From Bacteroidota bacterium (GTDB lineage Bacteria; Bacteroidota; Bacteroidia; Cytophagales; Cyclobacteriaceae): a stretch of 64,000 nucleotides of DNA. The stretch lies in NCBI GenBank assembly GCA_018267215.1, contig JAFDYX010000027.1, positions 1 through 64,000 of the forward strand, read 5' to 3'. A model generated the notes under the pieces. That model searched no databases and was not told the DNA's origin. It saw only the letters and a list, made by a program, of their open reading frames with translations. Position 1 is the first letter of the stretch, and every line of letters begins with the position of its first letter. This document shows positions 62,844 through 64,000 of the stretch, piece by piece. The position numbers and the translations under genes were made by a program.

Positions 62844-63971
62844 ATGTCTGAAAACATTTATAAAATCAACCCTGACCGCAGCATGCCATGGAATGATCTG
62901 CCCGATCTGCCCATCGCAGAAGAAATTTATCGCCATGTTGAAATCTATGAAGCACTGTCTGCTGCCAAAGAATCGCTGGGCAGATTGTATGGAAGAAGTA
63001 TTGCCATACCCAATCAGGGGCTTCTCATCAACACTATCAGTTTGCAAGAAGCAAAGGAATCGAGTGCCATAGAAAATATTTTTACTACCGATGATGAACT
63101 GTACAAAGCATTTAGTGAAAATCTATCGGAACAAATAAATAGCCCGGCCAAAGAAGTTCTTCGTTACCGGGAGGCATTGTGGAGCGGCCACGAGTATTTA
63201 CGGAAGCAACAATTTGATCAGAATTATTTCATCAGCATCTACCGTATAGTCAACGAATCAAACGATGGGATCAGGCCAGCGTTTGTGCCCACCTACATAA
63301 AGCAAAGCGGCAGCGGCCCTAATGCAGGAAAACCTGCGTATGTACCGCCACGTGGAGATGGTATCGTAGAGAAGAAGCTACAAAACCTACTGGATTTTGT
63401 TAATGACGATGAGCAGTATAATACTGATCCTTTGTTGAAAATGGCTATCAGCCACTTTCAATTTGAAGCTATTCACCCTTTCCGCGATGGCAATGGGCGA
63501 ACGGGAAGAATCTTTAACATTCACCTGCTGGTAAAAAAGGGATTACTCGATTATCCAATCCTGTACTTAAGCCGGTATATCAACCAAGAAAAAGAAAATT
63601 ACTACCGAGGCCTATCGGGGGTTTCGCAACGTGGCGATTGGCAGTTTTGGCTTCTCTTCATGTTGAAAGCCGTTGAAGTAACAGCACACATTACCTTTCA
63701 TAAAATAACAGACATTATCAACCTAAAAGACTCAATCCTTCACGAAATTGAAAAAGAGAAAAAATTGAAGCGCCCGGAGCAACTGATTCAAACTATTTTT
63801 ACCCAGCCCTTCACAAAAGTAGCTCACTTAACAGAAAATGGTTTTTATTCTGAAAACACAGCCCGAAATTACCTCAACCGACTGGCTGAAATGAAAATAC
63901 TCGAAAAACGGACTGTGCGGGGCTACCATTACTACCTCAATTTAGAGCTGTACCGTATTTTGCAGGGCTGA
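62844..63971 (+). CDS. Fic family AMP-transferase, class II
   Basis: This 375-residue Fic protein has the catalytic motif HPFRDGNGRTGR at residues 211-222. An inhibitory-helix motif S73-x-x-x-E77-N78 (SSAIEN) lies N-terminal to it, which makes it class II. The flap region YVPPRGDGIVEKKL precedes the motif. A C-terminal winged-helix-like segment (LTENGFYSENTARNYLNRL) fits DNA or partner binding. Fic enzymes transfer AMP to hydroxyl groups of target proteins; the intact Glu77 should keep it self-inhibited. The target is unknown, and no antitoxin gene is expected since inhibition is internal. TAAATTTG at 62795-62802 may be its -7 element. Confidence 0.92.
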   Translation: MSENIYKINPDRSMPWNDLPDLPIAEEIYRHVEIYEALSAAKESLGRLYGRSIAIPNQGLLINTISLQEAKESSAIENIFTTDDELYKAFSENLSEQINSPAKEVLRYREALWSGHEYLRKQQFDQNYFISIYRIVNESNDGIRPAFVPTYIKQSGSGPNAGKPAYVPPRGDGIVEKKLQNLLDFVNDDEQYNTDPLLKMAISHFQFEAIHPFRDGNGRTGRIFNIHLLVKKGLLDYPILYLSRYINQEKENYYRGLSGVSQRGDWQFWLLFMLKAVEVTAHITFHKITDIINLKDSILHEIEKEKKLKRPEQLIQTIFTQPFTKVAHLTENGFYSENTARNYLNRLAEMKILEKRTVRGYHYYLNLELYRILQG

Positions 63972-64000
63972 CCTATCCAAAGTTTTTGAAAATCAAACCC

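Overview
The window looks like a chromosome segment of a Bacteroidota bacterium, most likely from the Cytophagales. The sequence evidence is: a secreted repeat protein ending in a type IX secretion (T9SS) sorting domain; promoter motifs of the Bacteroidota type (TTTG, about 21 nt, then TAnnTTTG) ahead of several genes; no strong Shine-Dalgarno sequences; many lipoproteins; and a large array of MacB/FtsX-like permeases without their own ATPase. The lineage below phylum is an inference. No rRNA, tRNA, IS element, prophage or CRISPR array was seen, and no intergenic gap exceeds 300 bases.

Layout. 1-3.2 kb: 3' part of a T9SS-exported protein with three 411-bp repeats. 3.2-9 kb: LysE exporter, GH3-like enzyme, PLP-homeostasis protein, glutaminyl-tRNA synthetase, a RES/Xre toxin-antitoxin pair and a VF530-family protein. 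9-15.8 kb: asparagine synthase, DUF1080 lipoprotein, FAD-linked oxidase, NlpC/P60 lipoprotein, rhodanese, a 46-residue lipoprotein, cytidylate kinase and an exported protein of unknown role.

16-20 kb holds the most interesting system: a seven-gene same-strand cluster with 13-38 nt gaps. It starts with an NsrR-like Rrf2 regulator (Cys93, Cys100, Cys106), followed by a hexameric tyrosine-coordinated heme protein, a group III truncated hemoglobin, tryptophan 2,3-dioxygenase, a class I methyltransferase, a Ric/YtfE iron-sulfur repair protein and a [2Fe-2S] ferredoxin. A good promoter and an abutting inverted repeat lie in front of it. I read it as a nitric oxide/peroxide stress operon in which HTHP and tryptophan dioxygenase are unexpected members.

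20-38 kb: a large ThuA/sugar-dehydrogenase/cytochrome c fusion lipoprotein, DUF488 protein, fatty acid desaturase, two tandem exported paralogs of unknown family, PriA, an MHS-type transporter, a two-gene GMC dehydrogenase operon, a translationally coupled LysM-OmpA-TIGR02757 operon, an NfeD-family membrane protease and a HAD-IIA phosphatase. 38-47.6 kb: RRM RNA-binding protein, YkgJ-type protein and a RecB/AddA-like helicase-nuclease, membrane patatin with SMUG2-type glycosylase, SmpB with a C40 peptidase, and an HNH endonuclease.

47.7-62.6 kb: six tandem minus-strand ABC permease paralogs of 784-808 residues. The gaps between them carry related copies of an intergenic element built from 7-nt words ending in AAC. 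Type order suggests that a two-gene unit was duplicated. The same kind of heptad array also sits inside the asparagine synthase gene. The window ends with a class II Fic protein carrying a wHTH tail.
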